A stretch of DNA of 37,238 nt from an uncultured Woeseiaceae bacterium. Its GTDB lineage: Bacteria; Pseudomonadota; Gammaproteobacteria; Steroidobacterales; Woeseiaceae. Below the pieces are notes generated by a model. The model searched no databases. It saw only the letters and a list, made by a program, of their open reading frames with translations, and had not been told where the DNA came from. Below are positions 20,536-29,359 of the stretch, in pieces. The DNA lies in contig CAMYMR010000068.1 of NCBI GenBank assembly GCA_947259285.1, positions 2,164-39,401 of the forward strand, in the 5' to 3' direction. How positions within the stretch are numbered: the stretch's first letter is position 1; every line of letters starts with the position of its first letter. Made by a program: the position numbers and the translations under genes.

Positions 20536-21836
20536 AATCGCCCAACTCCTCTCGCGAGTTCGTACAACGCGAGCTTTGCGTCAAAGTCGGCGTTGTCAAA
20601 GTTGCTGCGGCTCAGGCTGCGCAGCACCTCGGCATCCAGCACTTCAGTATTGGTGCCTTCTCCGTTGCGGTAGCGATCGCGCACGACGCGCAGATTTTCC
20701 TCGGCCTGCTCTACGGCACGCGCGGTCAAACGTTTGCGCTCTCGCGTTTCGTTGAGCCGCAGCCAGGACTGCCGCACCTGCAGCTCGATGAGCGATTGCA
20801 GATTGTTGCGTTGCTGAGCGACCGCCTTTGATCGGAACAACAGTGCGCTGGCTTTTTGCCGTGCCTGTCCGGCATCGAAAAGATTCCATCGCACTCCAAC
20901 CCCGACCATCCAGAATTCTTCGCGATTTAGAAAGTCGTTCTGCAACGCCATGTACCCGCCGGTTACGGCGAGCTGCGGTCGCGTGCCTCTGCGTGCCGAT
21001 TCCGACTGGCTTCGATAGGCGTCCGCCGATGCATCGAGACCTGCCAACTCGTCGCGGTGACTAAGCGCGATTTCAGTCAGCGATTCGAGAGATTCCAGAT
21101 CGAGCGTCGGGTCGATGTCCGGCAGCCTGTCATCGAGGCTGACCGAGGCATCCAGGGAACGCCCCAGCGCCCTGTTGTAGGCTGCCTTAGCGAGGTCGAG
21201 TTGGTTGCTCGCCCGCAATCGCCTTTGCTCCGAATCGGCGAGAGAAACGGCGGCAGCGAGGTAGTCGTTTCGCGCAACCGAACCGGACTCGAACATGCTT
21301 TCGACATCACCCACGTGCGCGGCGAGGCTCCTTACCGTGCCGTCCGCTACCGCGAGTTCCCTTTCGGCCCGCAGCACGTCGATGTAATGCCGCGCGACGG
21401 CAAGCTTGACTCCCTGCGTACTTGCACGCGCCTGCGACTGCCGAAGGCTGACCGTTGCCTCGGCCGCGTCGATACCGCGAGCGAGTTGCCCACCGGTGTA
21501 GAGTGGCAAGGAAATGCGCGCGTCCGCCATTTTCATTGATTCGCCACCAAATAGTGGTAGTAAGCCCGGCAGCCCCGCCCCGCTGAAGTCAAATGCCGGC
21601 GCCTCGTCAAACCGGGTGATTCCTGCTGTCGCCGATACATTCGGAAGCCTTGCTGCCCTCGCGACCTCCAGGTCAGCAGTAGCTGCCGAGACCTCGCTTT
21701 GCCTGGCCCTGATAAGCGAGTCATTGGTCAACGCTTCCTGCCAGGCATTGTTCAAATCTTCCGCCTGGGCTGCGGGAGACGCGAAGAGTGTAAGTAACAC
21801 GATAGACGTAAGAATTTGTCTAACTATATGATTCAA
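20532..21836 (-). CDS. TolC-family outer-membrane efflux channel
   Basis: The 434-residue protein has a signal peptide ending SPAAQA and two outer-membrane-efflux repeats: long Ala/Arg/Glu-rich helices (EVSAATADLEVARAARLPNV; QVRQSWLRLNETRERKR) with beta segments ARISLPLYTGGQ and VGVGVRWNLFDAGQA. RYRNGEGTNTEVLDAEVL near the C-terminus is the classical TolC-family motif. It forms the outer-membrane duct for the adaptor and pump encoded downstream. The start is TTG at 21836 with AGAGG about ten bases upstream. An AT-rich inverted repeat lies 40-85 bases upstream and is probably the operon control site. Confidence 0.94.
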   Translation of the reverse strand: MNHIVRQILTSIVLLTLFASPAAQAEDLNNAWQEALTNDSLIRARQSEVSAATADLEVARAARLPNVSATAGITRFDEAPAFDFSGAGLPGLLPLFGGESMKMADARISLPLYTGGQLARGIDAAEATVSLRQSQARASTQGVKLAVARHYIDVLRAERELAVADGTVRSLAAHVGDVESMFESGSVARNDYLAAAVSLADSEQRRLRASNQLDLAKAAYNRALGRSLDASVSLDDRLPDIDPTLDLESLESLTEIALSHRDELAGLDASADAYRSQSESARRGTRPQLAVTGGYMALQNDFLNREEFWMVGVGVRWNLFDAGQARQKASALLFRSKAVAQQRNNLQSLIELQVRQSWLRLNETRERKRLTARAVEQAEENLRVVRDRYRNGEGTNTEVLDAEVLRSLSRSNFDNADFDAKLALYELARGVGRL

Positions 21837-21876
21837 TTCAAAAACCTCTGAGACGCCGGCCCATATGGGAGCTTAT

Positions 21877-21920
21877 TACATTAGTATATTCTTAATTATA
21901 CTTTACTAATATCTAATGTA
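21877..21920. promoter_or_regulatory. Nested inverted repeats between divergent efflux operon and rhomboid gene
   Basis: TACATTAG (21877-21884) and CTAATGTA (21913-21920) are perfect inverted copies. Nested within them are ATTAGTA (21880-21886) and TACTAAT (21904-21910). The stretch is strikingly AT-rich against GC-rich surroundings and lies in the only intergenic gap able to hold the efflux-operon promoter. It fits an operator for a dimeric repressor of the TetR or MarR kind, but no regulator gene is adjacent. Confidence 0.55.
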
Positions 21921-21955
21921 CTAGCCCCAGTTTCCTCGCGTGATAGCCTGAAGCG

Positions 21956-22915
21956 ATGTTTCTGCCGGTCAAAGCTGATTTTCGCCTTGCGCGGTTTCCG
22001 TATCTGACCGCTGTCGTCTGCATCATTTGCGCCGTTGTCTTTCTGAAACAGGAGCGCGACTGGCGCCAGTTCGGCATGGCAATGGAGCGCTATTGCAGTG
22101 CTTCGCGAAGTCACATCGAGGCCATCGTCTTCGAGCGCATTGCGGCAGCGCACGGCACGGACGAATGTGCGGGCATCATGTACAGCATTACCAACGACCC
22201 TTCGCGAGACGCCGCCGAGGTCATCGAGCAGCTGGCCCGAAACATGCGTCCGCTAACCGGGTTCAATGCCTCCGACTCGTCGAAATACGTCACTCAAATG
22301 CTCGAGGACGAGGTTCGTCGTTATAACAGGCTGGTGCCGAGAGATCCCGACGCAGGGCTCGCCTACTACACTGACTCGTGGAATCCCTGGACGATGTTGA
22401 CGTCCAGTTTCGCGCACGGCGGGTGGGGGCACATCGCGTTCAATCTGTTCTTCTTTTTCGCCTTCGCCGCGGCGGTCGAAGTCCTGATCGGCAGCTTTTG
22501 GTTTACCGCTTTCGTTGTTGTCGAATCCTGGTTTATTGGTGTAACCGGCTCTTTGGCAGCATCGGCTACGGGCCAGCATTACTGGACATTGGGCCTTTCG
22601 GGCATCGTTATGGGGGTAATGGGCTTATTCGCATACCTGATGCCGAAAGGAAGAATCAGGTGCTACTACTTCTTTATTGTCGTTTTTGGATCGATCGCGA
22701 TCCCGGCCTGGATTCTGGCTGCCTGGTACATTGGCGGCGATGCCGTGCGGCTCTTGACGAGTGATGATCACGGCGTCGTAAACGTCATGGCGCATGTTAT
22801 GGGAGGCGTTGGAGGCTACCTGTTCGGACTCGCGTTTCTCCGCAGGATTCGCGAGAACGCCAAAGATATTCAGTATTCGCTGGATCGGCAGGCATTCGAG
22901 CGGCGCATTCGATAA
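21956..22915 (+). CDS. Rhomboid-family intramembrane serine protease
   Basis: The 319-residue membrane protein has the rhomboid catalytic features. HGGWGHIAFNLFFFFAFAAA is the HxxxN-containing TM2 region, LGLSGIVMGVMG holds the GxSG nucleophile serine, and VMAHVMGGVGGYLFGLAF supplies the histidine of the Ser-His dyad. Between the first helix (about 14-31) and the core is an unusually long polar segment of about 110 residues with two cysteines (RYCSAS, DECAG), probably a periplasmic domain. Substrates are unknown. It is divergent from the efflux operon; there is only a weak Shine-Dalgarno. Confidence 0.92.
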   Translation: MFLPVKADFRLARFPYLTAVVCIICAVVFLKQERDWRQFGMAMERYCSASRSHIEAIVFERIAAAHGTDECAGIMYSITNDPSRDAAEVIEQLARNMRPLTGFNASDSSKYVTQMLEDEVRRYNRLVPRDPDAGLAYYTDSWNPWTMLTSSFAHGGWGHIAFNLFFFFAFAAAVEVLIGSFWFTAFVVVESWFIGVTGSLAASATGQHYWTLGLSGIVMGVMGLFAYLMPKGRIRCYYFFIVVFGSIAIPAWILAAWYIGGDAVRLLTSDDHGVVNVMAHVMGGVGGYLFGLAFLRRIRENAKDIQYSLDRQAFERRIR

Positions 22916-23102
22916 TCTGCTGGGAACTGGCTATTGATTCCGGAATCGGGTCGCCGAAAGCGTGTTGGCGCGGAGTTGGCACTGCAAAAAAAGGTAAGCG
23001 GCGGCTCTGATGATACCCGGCCTAAAGATATACGATGTCGGATTCGTGTCAGAATTGAGCGTCCACTCAACGAATTCGCGGATACTAGAACGGAGCACCA
23101 GT

Positions 23103-23801
23103 ATGCAGTCCCGAACGCTTAAGAACATCCTTCTATTCGTCGCGGTATATTGGGCGAGCACGGCCTGGGCAGAGACCGTCGCCATCATTGGTACCGGCGA
23201 CGTCGCCGGTGCACTTGGCCCGGAATTTGCGGCACAGGGTCACACCATCATTTACGGATCTCGAAATCCTGATCGAGAAGAAGCGCAGGCGCTTACAAAC
23301 AAGACGGGGCATGGCGCATCCGTAACGACGCAAGGTGCCGCTGCCAAAGGAGCAGACATCGTCGTTCTGGCGGTGCCAGGCATACTCGTCGGAGATATCA
23401 CTAAAGGTCTCGGCGACCTCTCGGGCAAGATCATTATCGATCCAACGAATCCGCTGCAGCGAAAACAGGCGAAGTTTCACCATGCGGCGGATACGTCAAA
23501 TGGTGAAATCGTCCAGGCGATCGCACCGGATGCCCATGTCGTGAAAGCATTCAATACCCTGGGTTGGAAGACGATGATCGATCCGGAGATCGCCGGTGGG
23601 CCGGTCTCGATACCGCTTGCTGGCAATAGTCTCGAGGCCAAGCAATCCGTGGCGGAACTCGTCGCAGGTATGGGATTGGAGCCGATCGACGTCGGTGGCA
23701 TCGAACACGCCCATTGGCTCGAAGGTATGGCAATCCTGCTGCTCAACAATCGCTTTGGCGGGCGAGACTCGTTCGACTTTCATCTGAGAAAGAGCGAGTG
23801 A
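23103..23801 (+). CDS. NADPH-dependent F420-reductase-like Rossmann protein with apparent signal peptide
   Basis: The 232-residue product carries an NAD(P)-binding fold of the F420-dependent NADP oxidoreductase family: VAIIGTGDVAGALGPEFAAQ with the Rossmann glycines, IIYGSRNPDRE after the second strand where NADP phosphate binds, VVLAVPGI, IIIDPTNPL, VVKAFNTLGW and VSIPLAGN. Preceding it is LKNILLFVAVYWASTAWAET, a convincing cleavable signal with AWA cleavage site, which is odd for a dinucleotide-dependent enzyme. There is no twin-arginine motif. The frame is open upstream to 23010, but the GGAG ahead of the ATG at 23103 supports this start. It has no operon partners. Substrate unknown. Confidence 0.85.
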   Translation: MQSRTLKNILLFVAVYWASTAWAETVAIIGTGDVAGALGPEFAAQGHTIIYGSRNPDREEAQALTNKTGHGASVTTQGAAAKGADIVVLAVPGILVGDITKGLGDLSGKIIIDPTNPLQRKQAKFHHAADTSNGEIVQAIAPDAHVVKAFNTLGWKTMIDPEIAGGPVSIPLAGNSLEAKQSVAELVAGMGLEPIDVGGIEHAHWLEGMAILLLNNRFGGRDSFDFHLRKSE

Positions 23802-23905
23802 AACCTGGTGGCTGCTTTGCACTGGAGAGACTGACCGCACGCTCATTGCGAGCGACACTGGTCTGGTGGCACCGATCTCAGCGCAGGCAGGGATAACCGG
23901 CCGGG

Positions 23906-25426
23906 CTAGGAATTCGGCGCGCCATCGACCTCGGCAGTCTGCGGATCCGATATTGAATCGATCATCCGAACGTTCAGCGTGCGCAGCTTTTGCCGTGCCA
24001 GCGCCACTTCATTGTCCAGTTCCCCGATCGCATCCTGTAGCTCGGCAACGTGGCCGTTACTCTCGCAGAGCGAGTCGCACTCTGTTTCGTTATAAGGGCT
24101 AAAGCAGATGTGCTCGGAGAAACTCATGGGTGCATCCAACCGCCGAGCCGACATGTTGGCGACCCGGTAGCGATCCAGCACGAGGTTGCAGGCGTCTTCC
24201 AGTTCGGCGTCGTAGTCCTTGAGCGCCGCTGGTATCTGCTTCGATTTCTCAACGGACGTCGTGTAAGCCCTGACCTTGTTCTTGAAGTCTCTGGCCAGCG
24301 CGTCGATCTCGGCTTCTGCGCTGTCAACCAGACCGTTTGCGCGTCTGCGTAGCCGTGCCGATTCTTCCTCACGCGCCTCCCGGGCTACATAGTAAGTTCT
24401 TTGCACCGCGCCGTAACCCGGATAGGGGTCGTCCGATCGATACGCCAGTAACATCGATGAAAGTCCGCACAGCGCAACCAATGAGAACACTTTCCAGTCG
24501 GCGACCGTTGCCACGACGTGGAATGGGGCGGCCATCATGGCATCCAGAACGTCACGATTCGATGTCTCCGGATTGGTCAGCACCGAGGCAATATGGAAAT
24601 CGATATAGAACGCCACTCCGAGTATCACCGCGATAGCGGTAGTTGCGCCGAGCAGGCCGGAGAATCGACGGAATCTTCCGACATGATTAATCGAGCGCAC
24701 CCAGACGTCACCGATAACGAAAGGCACAATTATCGATGCCGCTGCGACTGATGCGATCCAGCCCAACGGTGCGCTGATGCCGCCAACTTCGATTATGCGT
24801 GCGAGTGCGACGGCGATTATCACGATGAGCACAGGAACGCTCAGAAAGTACGGCACGAAAACGCGTGGATAGGACGCGACACGGTCCAGGCCGTGCTTCT
24901 CGCGAAACGCCTCGTAATATCGCTTCTGCTTTCGCTCTCGCTCTGCCGCATACAGGAAACGCTTACTGGAATCCGCGACCTGTCGCAGGATCTTGTTCTC
25001 ACATGCCGACGGTATGTCCCGGAGTTTCGCCAGGGCGTCGGACAGCCTCATTCCATCCAGCATCCTTCTTGATTTCTCGGCGATTTCCGCAACCTGTTTA
25101 CGCGCGCGCCTCCGCAGGTTCGTGAAATATGCGATAACTTCCCGTTGCGTGCCCGACGGCACTTCCTCTGTGATCGGTGGAAGATTATGCCTTCCCTCTT
25201 CTCGCGCGCGTCTCACCACCGCGAGGCGCGCCGAGATACGCTCTATATCGAGCGGTCTGCCGATATCGGTGCTGAACCCGTCCCGCAGTGTCCAGAATCC
25301 TGTTTGAATCTTCAGCCACACGGTCGAAAGAAACGAGATAACGGCGGCAACGACCGGATGCCATGCGTTATCAAATAGTCCGCGATTTTCCCTGCCTGAG
25401 TTGGGCGATGCGATCGTCTGTTCCAT
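23906..25426 (-). CDS. Unrecognised polytopic membrane protein with long cytoplasmic coiled-coil regions
   Basis: I do not recognise this 506-residue protein. A hydrophobic segment near residues 25-40 is followed by a charged stretch of about 150 residues. A central group of four helices (about 195-340) includes FLSVPVLIVIIAVALARII and TAIAVILGVAFYIDFHIASV. After residue 350 there is a long Glu/Arg/Ala-rich predicted coiled coil, a cysteine-containing insert (HICFSPYNETECDSLCESNG) and a final coiled coil. The ATG at 25426 has a GAGGG upstream. It follows the FHA/coiled-coil gene by 80 bases on the same strand, so the pair probably works together, perhaps as a membrane scaffold recruiting an FHA partner. 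Function unknown. Confidence 0.75.
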   Translation of the reverse strand: MEQTIASPNSGRENRGLFDNAWHPVVAAVISFLSTVWLKIQTGFWTLRDGFSTDIGRPLDIERISARLAVVRRAREEGRHNLPPITEEVPSGTQREVIAYFTNLRRRARKQVAEIAEKSRRMLDGMRLSDALAKLRDIPSACENKILRQVADSSKRFLYAAERERKQKRYYEAFREKHGLDRVASYPRVFVPYFLSVPVLIVIIAVALARIIEVGGISAPLGWIASVAAASIIVPFVIGDVWVRSINHVGRFRRFSGLLGATTAIAVILGVAFYIDFHIASVLTNPETSNRDVLDAMMAAPFHVVATVADWKVFSLVALCGLSSMLLAYRSDDPYPGYGAVQRTYYVAREAREEESARLRRRANGLVDSAEAEIDALARDFKNKVRAYTTSVEKSKQIPAALKDYDAELEDACNLVLDRYRVANMSARRLDAPMSFSEHICFSPYNETECDSLCESNGHVAELQDAIGELDNEVALARQKLRTLNVRMIDSISDPQTAEVDGAPNS

Positions 25427-25506
25427 GACTGTTTCCCTCTTTCTAAACTATCTGCTTCTTGTTATCCGTTTGTTGATCAAACCTGGCTGCATTTCCGAAA
25501 CAAGCG

Positions 25507-26433
25507 TCACTCTTGTGCGGTCAACGGAACAGCATCCGTTCGTGCCGGTCGCTGCTCGTACCGAAAGCGATGCTTGCCGATGGTGACAATATCGCCGGCT
25601 CGGAGGAGTCTTTTGTTGACGCGGCGGGCGTTGATGAAAGTGCCGTTCGTACTGTCCAGATCGTCGAGAACGCAACTTCCGCCGTTGTTTAACAACTGCG
25701 CATGGCGCCGGCTTATGAATTTGCTCTTGATCCGGATATCGCTGTCAGGGTCACTGCCGATGGTTACGAGCCCATCTCCAACAACGTAGGTATCCGCTTG
25801 GCCGCCATCCAATTCGACCAACACCCAGTGGCTCTTGCCCTGGCTGCCATTTGTCCGTGGGGTTTCGAGCGACACTCCGTTCGCGGTGTCTTCTGGCGTA
25901 CGCTTCGATGCTACTGCTTGCCGAAGATCGTCGTTTTCTTGCCGGGTAGACGCCAACCTGGTCTCGAGATCAGCTACCGCGTCCTCTAATTTGCTGTTGT
26001 CTTCTCGGAGTGCTTCTATAGCGCGCTCCTGATCAGCGACAACAGCGTCAACGGCCCCAGCATTGGTCAGTCCTTCGAGTTCGGTATGGAGTGATTGCTC
26101 ACGGCGCCTTGACTTCGCAAGCTTGTCTTTCGTTTTCTTGAGCTGTTCGTGGCATTGCTTGAGCTCTTCAGTGATCTTCTCGTTGACCTTCTCAAGACGC
26201 GTGATCTCTTGCTGCAACTTCTGTGAGGCGCCACGCTGCTGGTCGAGCCCATGTTGCAGGATGCCATTCATCTCGACGCGGAAATTGAGTTCTTCTCGCA
26301 ATTCACGAATTTCGGACGCATCGTCCGGCTGCAAAAATCTTGCGCAGGTTTCTTCCGAAAGCCGCTCGAGCTCGATTGTCGGTTCGTCGTCTTCGTCGGA
26401 GATTGGATTGTTGTTATTTGTATCAATCGCCAT
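25507..26433 (-). CDS. FHA-domain protein with long N-terminal coiled coil
   Basis: The 308-residue protein has an acidic N-terminus (DEDDEPTIELERLSEE) and about 130 residues of heptad-like coiled coil (LQQEITRLEKVNEKITEELK and onward). After a linker comes a C-terminal forkhead-associated domain (about 215-290) with VTIGSDPDSDIRI, FISRRHAQL and LDDLDSTNGTFIN. The arginine, serine and asparagine needed for phosphothreonine recognition are present. FHA domains bind phosphothreonine peptides, and the acidic N-terminal PTIEL threonine might itself be a phosphorylation target, as in GarA-like proteins (speculative). No Ser/Thr kinase is encoded in the window. ATG 26433 is chosen over an upstream TTG (26457). 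It precedes the membrane coiled-coil gene on the same strand. Confidence 0.88.
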   Translation of the reverse strand: MAIDTNNNNPISDEDDEPTIELERLSEETCARFLQPDDASEIRELREELNFRVEMNGILQHGLDQQRGASQKLQQEITRLEKVNEKITEELKQCHEQLKKTKDKLAKSRRREQSLHTELEGLTNAGAVDAVVADQERAIEALREDNSKLEDAVADLETRLASTRQENDDLRQAVASKRTPEDTANGVSLETPRTNGSQGKSHWVLVELDGGQADTYVVGDGLVTIGSDPDSDIRIKSKFISRRHAQLLNNGGSCVLDDLDSTNGTFINARRVNKRLLRAGDIVTIGKHRFRYEQRPARTDAVPLTAQE

Positions 26434-26468
26434 AACGCGATAATAGCAGTTGATCAAAAGTGTGTAGC

Positions 26469-26487
26469 GCGGCGCGCGGCGCGCCGC
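26469..26487. repeat. GC hairpin upstream of FHA gene
   Basis: GCGGCGCG and CGCGCCGC form a perfect 8-bp inverted repeat with a 3-base loop, 36 bases upstream of the FHA gene start. There is no T-tract, so it is not a standard terminator. It may be a solitary degenerate repeat element. Confidence 0.45.
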
Positions 26488-26830
26488 TAAGCCATTGAGG
26501 GTCAGAATGCCGAGTGCGAATTAGGTTAAATGAACTGCCGATAAGAGCCGCAAAAACCACCCGTTAAACCCGGATATTCGACGCTCGGCGCGACACGGAA
26601 CAGCGGTGCGGATTGCCTGCTCGAACGCCCGGCCCCATCACTCCGTGCCTGCGGCAATTGCCCGGTTTGGTGCCCTCTTTGCAGTGACAAAATCAATCGT
26701 GCCGGCGGGGGCTCATGAGGAACAAGATCGATGACATTTACTTACCGGTTCTCCATCACGGGTGACGTATGTCAAAATAGGCCCGTGGCGTCGAAGGTTT
26801 TTCGGCGACATAACAATCGGAGACCATTTT
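26488..26830. other. Intergenic region without recognised gene
   Basis: The 343 bases separate the divergent FHA gene and the small single-TM gene and should hold both promoters. I see no convincing ORF, RNA or repeat in it besides short inverted matches. Confidence 0.5.
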
Positions 26831-27082
26831 ATGAGCGATGACAACAAGAAAGAAACGGTAGAAGAGCCTCAAAGCGAAGACACACTGGACGAGAGCGCAA
26901 CAGAGCAAAGCGCGCCGAGCGGACCAACGTTCACGAAACAACCGGACCCCCTTGCCGGCGTCAAGAAAGGCGCGTCCGATGCGATGGCGAGCATGGAAGG
27001 AAAAACTGTTTCCATGAAACTCTACGTCGGCACGATTATTGCGGTCGTCGTACTGATGCTGTTGGCGCGCTGCGGCGGTTAA
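26831..27082 (+). CDS. Small single-pass membrane protein
   Basis: The 83-residue protein has a hydrophilic, Glu/Ser/Thr-rich N-terminal half (MSDDNKKETVEEPQSEDTLD) and one C-terminal helix, YVGTIIAVVVLMLLARCGG, giving a tail-anchored topology with a cytoplasmic acidic domain. CGGAGA about eight bases before the ATG supports the start, and the initial codon usage matches neighbours. I recognise no family. It converges on the terC-like gene. Confidence 0.7.
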   Translation: MSDDNKKETVEEPQSEDTLDESATEQSAPSGPTFTKQPDPLAGVKKGASDAMASMEGKTVSMKLYVGTIIAVVVLMLLARCGG

Positions 27083-27153
27083 GAAAAGAAGCAATATTCT
27101 TCCGCCTCAACCAGGTTCTCCGAAATACTGGGACCGTGCCAATCTTCGGATGC

Positions 27154-27876
27154 TTAAATACTCTGACGCTGGCGCACGCGCCGGGCGGCCATGTTGAGGC
27201 CTTCCACAAGCGCCGCAAACGCCATTGCGGCATATATGTAACCTCGTGGGATATGGAGGCCGAATCCGTCAGCCAGCAGCAAGAATGCTAAGGCCAGCAT
27301 CACGATTGTGGGGTTGGAGTGGATGAAGTTGGCCAGCGGATCCGCCGCAATCAACATAACCGTGACCGTGATCAATACGGCTATCACCATGATCGGAATA
27401 TGCGGGGTCATACCAACGGCCGTAATTATGCTGTCGATCGAAAAGACCATGTCCAGGACGAATATCTGCGCTACGACCGCCGCAACGCTCGTAGCGGCGA
27501 CCTTAGGATTCAGCCTGTCCGGGCCCGGCTCAGGATCCACTGTGTGATGAATCTCGGATGTTGCCTTCCAGACAAGGAACAGCCCGCCGGCGATCAGTAT
27601 AAGATCGCGCCAGGAGAAGCCTTTGCCAAAGACCTCGCAAAGCGGGGTTGTCATCTTTACGATCCACACAATCGCCGCGAGAAACACAAGGCGAAGTACC
27701 AGCGCGCCGGCAATGCCTGCACGCCTTGCGAACGATCGATCTTTTTCCGGCAGCTTGTTGGAGAGAACAGAGATAAACAGGAGATTATCTATTCCTAAAA
27801 CAATCTCCATTGTCGTAAGCGTTACAAGAGCGAGCCACGCCGCCGGGTCCGCGAATAGCGATATCATGTTCTGCAT
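27154..27876 (-). CDS. TerC-family integral membrane protein
   Basis: The 240-residue protein has seven hydrophobic segments and both TerC-family acidic motifs: [20 protein letters not shown] near the N-terminus and [18 protein letters not shown] near the middle. The conserved aspartates and glutamate in these helices are thought to contact metal ions. Family members have been linked to tellurium resistance and, more recently, to manganese export or metalation of exported proteins. No ter operon accompanies it. The start at 27876 ([20 protein letters not shown]) matches the usual family N-terminus better than the longer frame to 27906. Confidence 0.93.
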   Translation of the reverse strand: MQNMISLFADPAAWLALVTLTTMEIVLGIDNLLFISVLSNKLPEKDRSFARRAGIAGALVLRLVFLAAIVWIVKMTTPLCEVFGKGFSWRDLILIAGGLFLVWKATSEIHHTVDPEPGPDRLNPKVAATSVAAVVAQIFVLDMVFSIDSIITAVGMTPHIPIMVIAVLITVTVMLIAADPLANFIHSNPTIVMLALAFLLLADGFGLHIPRGYIYAAMAFAALVEGLNMAARRVRQRQSI

Positions 27877-27968
27877 AGCCAGGGATTGTACTGTGAAAAT
27901 CACCAATTGAAACCGCAGCCGTCAGCTGCCCGTAATTTGGCCTGAATTCAGGCGATATGAACGACTGC

Positions 27969-28616
27969 TCATGGTGAGAGCAAACGGTTGTTAGGTAGCC
28001 CCGAAGTTGTTGTGCGAGATCGTACGCTTCCCGTCCTCTCTATTATGTTTGCAAATGATCCGAAGAGGTTCTTAGCTGGCGTGGTGGAAGCTACGTGTAT
28101 GGATTCGTTGCTTGCGTCGTGGCGCGCGATGTCCTTCACCTCGTGACCGCCAGTCTGAGCACCTTTCGAGGTCTGATCCAAAACGGTGTCCTGCAGGCCC
28201 CACAGGATCAATGTGCTGGTGACGCCGAGCGCAGCCAGCAGGGCGCCCACCGCAATCTTGAACTTCGCGATCCTCACGGCCGACTCCCCCGTCCAGATGC
28301 GCTGGCCTTCCAGAATCCACGATCCCGGTGGGGGCATGGATTCTGATCGCCAGCCGCTCCATCCATGCCAGATAATCAATACGGCAAGCGAGGACAACAC
28401 TAATCCATTCAGGATTGCGAGATTCCGGAGTAGTTGCGTGAGGGTGGCAGCGGCTTCCAGCGGCTCGGTGACAGCGAGTTCCTCCAGTTCCTCCCCGTAT
28501 TCCGCGAGCCTGTCCAGGCTGACCCAGACGCCGACAGCAACAACAATCAGCAGGACCACCATAATTACCGCAAATTTCTTGCGACCGATTACTTTGTAGT
28601 TGACTGAATCTTGCAT
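27969..28616 (-). CDS. Hypothetical membrane protein with two or three helices
   Basis: The 215-residue protein is not recognised. Helices are predicted at about 14-34 (KFAVIMVVLLIVVAVGVWVS), 68-86 (NGLVLSSLAVLIIWHGWSGW) and 120-138 (IAVGALLAALGVTSTLILWG). An acidic periplasmic loop (EYGEELEELAVTEPLEAAAT) follows the first helix, and the hydrophilic C-terminal tail of about 70 residues is low in complexity and may be poorly conserved. AGGAA lies about 12 bases before the ATG. It stands alone, about 90 bases from the divergent-side neighbour. Confidence 0.65.
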   Translation of the reverse strand: MQDSVNYKVIGRKKFAVIMVVLLIVVAVGVWVSLDRLAEYGEELEELAVTEPLEAAATLTQLLRNLAILNGLVLSSLAVLIIWHGWSGWRSESMPPPGSWILEGQRIWTGESAVRIAKFKIAVGALLAALGVTSTLILWGLQDTVLDQTSKGAQTGGHEVKDIARHDASNESIHVASTTPAKNLFGSFANIIERTGSVRSRTTTSGLPNNRLLSP

Positions 28617-28954
28617 CGAGAGCTGGGTTCCTGTCGCATACCTGGTTTACTGTGCGGTAAGACGAGATGCATCGCTATCAGGCCACAACGGCTACCATGA
28701 ATAGTAAATGTCAGCTTGAGTCTGAATCCAGCGGTTGTTGGCCGTCAACGGGCCGTTACCTCGCCGTATATCCGGTGCGGGCGATCCGCCTCTGGTTAGC
28801 GCCGACAATTAGCACATCCCAGAATTGACCGACTATTCCGTACGCTTATATTTTGCTTCGACGACGCTGAACCTGCCTAACGACAGGAACGGGAATCTGT
28901 ATAAACGTGATTCAGATCCAGGTTGCCGGGCTTTGCTCATGCGACGATCTAAGT
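28617..28954. other. Intergenic region without recognised gene
   Basis: The 338 bases lie between divergently transcribed small membrane-protein genes. The stretch must include promoters for both but I could not define them, and no RNA or repeat is evident. Confidence 0.45.
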
Positions 28955-29359
28955 ATGTCCCTGTGGATAGTTATCTTGCTCGTAATGTTGTTCGTCGTGC
29001 TCGCCCGCGTCGATTCTCGTGACTACTCCGGACGGCCGGTCAGAAAATGGAACATCTGGATCGGACCGTTGCCTCAGGACGGGGAGAAACAGGCCCGATA
29101 CATGCTGCGACGTGCGCTGGCGTCGTTGGCTTCGTTCATCGTGGCGGCGCTTATCTTGTACTTCGTTCCCTCGATACCCGATAGGGGCGCTGGCTTCAGC
29201 GGTGACGAGTCGATCTTCAGTCTCGTTGTCTTTGTCCTGTGCGCACCGCCGGCCGTGATGGCGCTTGTCGTGTTTTCGGTATCGTTGCTAAGAACAGCAA
29301 TACTGACGATATTCCGGCGCGACTTCGTGTTCGACCAAAAGGCGGGCAAATTCCTGTAG
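28955..29359 (+). CDS. Hypothetical membrane protein, three hydrophobic segments
   Basis: Starting at the ATG at 28955 the product is 134 residues. It has an N-terminal helix (MSLWIVILLVMLFVVLARVD), a polar loop with RKWNIWIGPLPQDGEKQARY, then helices around ASLASFIVAALILYFVP and SLVVFVLCAPPAVMALVVFS. The C-terminus is basic. No family is recognised and there is no clear Shine-Dalgarno. A long antisense frame covers part of it, but its composition is not protein-like and the membrane protein is the better reading. Confidence 0.6.
   Translation: MSLWIVILLVMLFVVLARVDSRDYSGRPVRKWNIWIGPLPQDGEKQARYMLRRALASLASFIVAALILYFVPSIPDRGAGFSGDESIFSLVVFVLCAPPAVMALVVFSVSLLRTAILTIFRRDFVFDQKAGKFL

Noticed and set aside
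27154-27876. Tellurium-resistance island
   Set aside because: Only the TerC-family protein is present; no terD-like or other ter genes are nearby, so a general metal-related role is more likely.
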